Below are positions 59,229 to 64,000 of a DNA stretch of 64,000 nucleotides, in pieces. Within the stretch, counting starts at the first letter, position 1. Each line of letters starts with the position of its first letter. The notes beneath the pieces were generated by a model that was given only the letters and a program-made list of their open reading frames with translations, searched no databases and was not told the DNA's origin. A program made the position numbers and the translations under genes. Source of the stretch: Sophora flavescens (lineage: Eukaryota > Streptophyta > Magnoliopsida > Fabales > Fabaceae); the NCBI GenBank assembly GCA_030762895.1, contig CM061062.1, forward strand, positions 100,050,874-100,114,873, read 5' to 3'.

Positions 59229-59587
59229 TTTTTTTTTACTGAGATATTTACCAGATATTTACACATACTTAACCAAAAAAATTTATTTGGTTAAGATAGC
59301 AGTTATGCATGCTCTTCCACAGCTCATCTTCTGCTTCTTTACCCTGCCTTCCAAAACAGTTATCAACCCTTTCATCTCCCTTTCTTACAAATCAATTTGC
59401 TAAAAAATCATGATGTCAAAACGTGCTGGTTTCTGTGAACATGGAACCATTTTATTTATCAAAATTTTCATACTTGTACTCAATAATTTTTTTCACCAGA
59501 TATTTGTACCCGATTCACCATATATTTACACATACTTAATAAAAAAAAATATTTCTAAAAAAAACCCATTTACCAGATATCTAAATT

Positions 59588-59629
59588 GGTAAATAGTTTC
59601 TAAAAGGAACCCAGTTTGGTCAAAAAGCC
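59588..59629 (-). repeat. Extra MULE terminus inside the Pack-MULE
   Basis: These 42 bases match the outer right TIR end (about 60765-60806). The bases after it do not match either TSD. Confidence 0.8.
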
Positions 59630-59760
59630 GAAAAAGGAAGATAGCAGAACGAACGTGTAGAAAAAGAAAAAGAAAAAGAAAAGGGGAGGTGAACCTCTGA
59701 TCCTCCAAATTTTTCATTATAATTAACTATGTGCAATCTCATTAAAAAAAAAATGTGCAA

Positions 59761-59970
59761 TGGCATAAGTCGAGGATCAGGATCAGGATTTGTTGTATTC
59801 TCAACTCCTGATGAGGCATCCAAAGCTGTAAGTAGGTGGTATTTTCATGTTAAAAATAGTCGGTGGTTTTTTACTTTAAAAATGATTTCTTTTCCCTTTA
59901 TTGTGTGGTAGCTCTTGGAGATGAATGGCAAAATGGTTGTAAGCAAACCTCTGTATGTGACTCTGCAATG
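59761..59970 (+). pseudogene. Captured poly(A)-binding-protein RRM fragment with one intron
   Basis: Exon-like segment 59761-59827 reads GISRGSGSGFVVFSTPDEAS with KA after it. An 84-base GT-AG interval (59828-59911) follows, and 59912-59970 continues in frame as LLEMNGKMVVSKPLYVTLQ. This is the end of an RNA-recognition motif like the fourth RRM of plant poly(A)-binding proteins, with the RNP1-type GFVVF. The retained intron shows capture from genomic DNA. GSGSG has an extra Gly-Ser pair relative to what I expect. No start, other RRM or C-terminal MLLE domain is present. Confidence 0.75.
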
Positions 59971-60816
59971 CTCTCACCAAATAAATTTTTTTTACTACTG
60001 TAATAATTGATAAATATTTATTGGTGTAAATTGTTATTGCTATTATTTTTTTTTTGCCTCCTGTAGTGCTGAGGTGGCGGCCTCACAAATATTTGGGATT
60101 TTTTTATTTCAATTATTATATTATTTTGTCTGTTTTATTGGTTATTTTATTATTTTCTATTATTTTATTTATTTTGTTTGTTGGTTGCTTGATCAGGAAG
60201 GGATTCATTTATTAGGATTAGAGGATTAGATATGGTCAACTCATTATCTGGTGAATGGTTTTTTAAGAAATAATTTTTTTGGTTAAGTATGTGCAAATAT
60301 CTGGTGAACCGGGTATAAATATCTGATGAATTCAGTTCATTATCTGGTGAATGAGTTTTTTTGAGAAATAAATTTTTTTAGTTAAGTATGTGTAAATATC
60401 TGGTGAATCGGGTACAAATATCTGGTGAATTCAGTTCATTATTTGGTGAATGAGTTTTTTTATAAATAAATTTTTTATCTTTTTAAAAAAAGTCAAAATC
60501 AAAAAAAAAAGAAAAGGAAAAGGGGCTGCCAGCTACAGTAGCGCTACAGTATCGCTACTGTAGCTAGCAGGGGGGAGGCGCCACTGCCAAATGCGCCTCC
60601 CCTTTTCATTTTTTTTTTATTTTTATAAAAGTCAAAGACGCCAACTGCAGTGGTGCCTTCAAAGGCGCCATCTGCAGTGGCGCCTTTGACCCGTCAGACC
60701 CAAAAATAATAAAATATTCAAAACGACCCCCCATTGGTAAATAGTTTCAGAACAACCCTAAACTGGTAAATAGTTTCTAAAAGGAACCCAGTTTGGTCAA
60801 AAAGCCCTGATAAAAG

Positions 60817-63100
60817 GATCCACATATCAATTAACCTGTACATCCATGATAACATTTATCCAATAATTTAAAAAAAACTAAATTGATTGGATTGGATACA
60901 AAGAAAAAGAAATGGATCATTTATTATCCATTTTAAAAAAAATGAATCATTTTGGACCTGATTAATATATGATTATTCTCTGTTTCCATTTTTATTTAAA
61001 GAAAAAAAAGAAAATTTGTTTGTTTGGATTTTCGAAAATCTCTCTCTACCACATCTTTTTTGTTCTGCGTCTTCTTCGTATGATTTTTTTTCCTAAATTT
61101 TTTTCTATTTATTTAATTAATTATTTTATATCTCCCTCTCCCTCGAATTGCTTATTGTTTGTCTTTGTGAAAAGAAAGTCTTTTACCCAATTAAAAAAGT
61201 TAGCGAAACAATAAGAAAATGTAGGATAAGCAACGATAGGAGACAGGTCAAGAGTACATTGTTGACACCATAAGCCACATTGCAGTGTAGCATATTTGGA
61301 GGCGAGGGACTCTCTCTCTCTATCTCGTTCTGTGTCTTCGTACATCTAGTTCTGCATCCCTAATTTTTTCTATTTATTTATGTATATGATTATTATTTTT
61401 GACGAAATTTATGCATATGATTATCATTCTTAGTTAATCTGTAAAGGATATTTATTGTAAAAACATAATAGCTATTTTACTTTATGTAAAATATTTAGAG
61501 AAAGAAAATATTAAGAGAGAGAAAATATTTAATTTATAAAGATGGTTAAAATAAAGTTTTAATGTATAATAATATATTTTTAAATGGATGAATCGGATAT
61601 CCATACATATAAAAATGATTGATGGATGAATTTGATATTTTTTATTAAATGAATCAAGATTGAATTTGATTTTTTTAATATAATTTTAATTGATCGGAAT
61701 GAATTGATGGATTATTTTTATCCGATCCATTATAATCCGAATCAAAATCCATCCTATCCATCCATTTGCCACCATTAGAAAAGGGAGTGATTTCCTTGAG
61801 ATTTTTAAGGAAAGATTAATTTGCAAATCAAAAAAAAAAAAAGCCACGGGCCATTTTGCAAAGTAGGAAGTGACCAGTATACTATTACCAGCTAGAATCA
61901 TCAGATCATGACCATTGCTTTATTTTACAATATATCTAATGATTGGTTTTGCACCCTCATCGGTGAGAGACTTATTACTTCCTCACCTCATAAGCCATCT
62001 TAAAAAAAGTTGAAATCGGAAAAAATAATCTTCCGGAAAAACGGTTGAAATCAAAAGGAATTGAGATGAACCGTCTGAACCGAACGGTTACGAAAAACCG
62101 GACGGTCCAGAAGTTACTGTTACTTTTACGTTTTATCACTTTTTCTAGTTCTGATTGTGAATCCCAGGCGGCCAGGCCCCAGCCCTCATACTCGACGGTC
62201 CCACGCGGCACCCTTGCAGCGCTAACATCCAGGCCTCAGCCATCGTCGACGGTCGTCGGCGTCACTTCTCACCAGAGCTCCGCCGCATCGCTGCTGTACT
62301 TCTGGAGGTAGATGGTTGGAAAACCCCTCTTTTCTTCCCCTTGTTGATACTGAAATATGAACTGACGACTTCCCTTTTGTGTCTGATGTGTTTTTTCCTT
62401 TGCTTATTTTGTGTCTGATGTGTTTGTTGATGGTTTTGTTGCCTATTGTGTTTGGTGATGGTTTTGGAAATACCACGACCAGCTTGTGGGTGATATTCAT
62501 AATTTATTATGGTTTTGCCTATTTGTGGGTGTTTTGTGTTTGAGAAAGAGTTGGAAGAATCGGTGTAAGGGATAGGTATGGTGCTTGAAATGTGATAGGG
62601 AAAGAAGACCTTCAAACGTGTTGGATCTGGTTCCTGTACAAGAGAAATGCTGTTTCCATGGCTTATTCAACAATAAAAATGGAATTCACACAGTGAAAAT
62701 GTGCTTCTGGGTCTTTTTTGTTTTTGGGAAATTGGTGATATGATTTTGGACTATTAGTGAATAGTGGCTGACTGAGAAGACCGGATTATGATCCCTATCC
62801 TCCCCTGGGATGATTAGTGTCTTCGTGATTAATGACATTATTATATATATATATATATGTATATAATATAATATATAATTTATTTATTTATTTATTAGTC
62901 ATCCGGAATCAGTTGAACCAATTGAACCATGACGCGAAGGTCTCGCTGGTTCATTATCAAGTTCGGTTCTTAAAACATTGGATTGCATACATAAACCAAC
63001 TTGATAGGTTCTACCAAAAAAAAAACCACTTGATAGGGGACACCTTATTCTAAAATTTCAACTCTCTTCTATATTAGGATTTAGGAGCAAAACGGTATAA
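60817..63100. other. Host flank; possible hAT-like remnant
   Basis: Mostly AT-rich with no supported gene. A GC-rich block at 62150-62310 lies between Pu/Py-imbalanced stretches rich in CCGAAC/CGGTT words (62060-62110 and 62905-62970), an arrangement seen in decayed hAT elements. I cannot define ends or a TSD. A TA-rich microsatellite lies at about 62841-62880. Confidence 0.3.
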
Positions 63101-64000
63101 CCCTATCCAATACAAAATATTTACCGGGACATTGAATACGGCACAGATCCCCTTATATTCTTCTATTGCTTGCCAAAAAAACCATTCTCGTAAGAACAGC
63201 AGTAGCAGACATTGAGCACTGAGGAGGAGGAGCAGTGAATTCGTAAACCGAAGAAAGGTTTCGTAGGTAATAAAGAAAAGAAGCAAAGTTGATAATTTTC
63301 CCCCATTTTATTTGGTTGTTGAACAAACATGTCTTTGTTGAACCTTCTGAAATTGTTGGATCTGTGAATCACTAAGTAGGAGTTGGTGGTTATAACATGC
63401 CATCCACCTCTGGGGGATACCCCCTAGTCCCTTGTCTATCTTTACTATTAGGAGAGTGATTTAGTGTACATTTATTGATTCTTTCTTCTGTAGTTTTTTA
63501 TTTTGTCTTCAAGTTTTAGGGTTCATGACTTGGGCCACAGTGCAAACTTCAGGGTTTAAATTCTGCCTTCATAAGTTGTTTGTTGCAGTATTTTCAAGCT
63601 GTTGTAGAGAGCTCATTTGGGGTTACAAGAATAGCTTATGAAAATTTATAATCTTCAACAAAACAAAAAAAAAGCCTATTTCAATAAAATTATCATAGAA
63701 GCTTAAGAAAACAAGTTTTTTTCAGCTTATTTGAAAAAAGACTTTTTGAATAAACGCTAAAGTCGTTTACTCAAAGTCTCAAACTTATCCTAACTCAGAA
63801 GTTAACAACATCTGTTTGACTGTGCAATGTTTTTTAAGTTGCATCAGGCAATGCCATTGCTTCCTTTCTTGCTTTATCTATTTTCCTAATGTAAAAAATA
63901 TCCACATCTTATTTGTAATTCATACACTACTATCTTGAGTTCTTTTCCTGTATTTTACAACCTACAATGTTGTCAGCTTTGTTTTTCCACAAGGTTTAGA
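63101..64000. other. Right edge; possible 5' leader of a gene outside the window
   Basis: A stretch with GAGGAGGAGGAGCAG (about 63221) precedes an ATG at 63330 that opens only a 12-codon frame. No longer coding region follows before the window ends. It could be a transcribed leader with a small upstream ORF, or nothing. Confidence 0.2.

Larger units (their letters stand above)
58488..60806. mobile_element. Pack-MULE: Mutator-like element with long TIRs
   Basis: It is flanked by a perfect 10-base duplication CTGATAAAAG (58478-58487 and 60807-60816), in the 9-11 base range of Mutator-like elements. It begins GGTTTTTGACCCAACTGGG and ends CCCAGTTTGGTCAAAAAGCC. Inverted arms extend about 700 bases (58488-59179 and 60083-60806) and include GC-rich GGCGCC/CTGCAG blocks and repeated CACCAGATATTTACACAT words. 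No transposase is present. The centre holds captured host exons. Confidence 0.85.

Noticed and set aside
61950..62990. hAT transposon with CCGAAC/CGGTT-rich ends
   Set aside because: The composition is suggestive, but I could not find matching inverted ends or an 8-base duplication, so it is kept only as a low-confidence note.
63330..63368. Short Leu-rich ORF (12 codons) near the right edge
   Set aside because: Could be an upstream ORF of a gene beyond the window, but nothing in view supports coding.

Overview
The window is plant nuclear DNA, AT-rich and dominated by transposable elements. I infer a dicot, possibly a legume. The evidence is Ty1/copia and Ty3/gypsy families with iMet and Asp primer-binding sites, a CACTA element, a Pack-MULE, spliceosomal GT-AG introns and plant host-gene fragments. 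I see no intact host protein gene, rRNA, tRNA or CRISPR.

Positions 1-55665 are best read as one nest. The outermost element is a SIRE/Maximus-like Ty1/copia retrotransposon (called SIRE-B). It has a partial 5' LTR at 1-418, decayed gag-pol at 490-4940, env-like pieces at 34188-34362 and 42663-43540, and a 3' LTR split into 43944-44341 and 54554-55665. A minus-strand Ty3/gypsy element with a very long LTR (E1, 16737-34187) sits in its env-like ORF. A second SIRE-like element that lost its 5' end (SIRE-A, 4943-16736) abuts E1. SIRE-A's env-like ORF carries an antisense solo LTR (12037-13647, TSD ATAAG). The E1 LTR itself holds an Athila-type non-autonomous element (19417-24561) and a CACTA transposon (26499-32521, TSD TCC). 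A decayed chromovirus-like gypsy element (E3, 34363-42657, TSD ATAAG) lies in the SIRE-B env-like ORF. A solo LTR of the E1 family (E2, 44342-54553) lies in the SIRE-B 3' LTR and itself holds a 3'-truncated Athila-like gag-protease element (46912-52542).

The right flank, 55666-64000, is host DNA. It holds a MITE-like repeat, a broken RanGAP1-like leucine-rich-repeat fragment (58092-58395) and a long-TIR Mutator-like element with a 10-bp TSD that captured two poly(A)-binding-protein exons (58488-60806). The rest is AT-rich sequence with no gene I can support, except possibly a 5' leader near the right edge.

Almost every coding region is broken, so the window works as a record of insertion and recombination and not as a set of cooperating genes. 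The signals most worth a second look are regularly spaced paired palindromes in the Athila-type elements, a covarying hairpin array in the E3 LTRs, a possible +1 frameshift site shared by both SIRE gag-pol units, and two insertions flanked by duplications of 339 and 846 bp.
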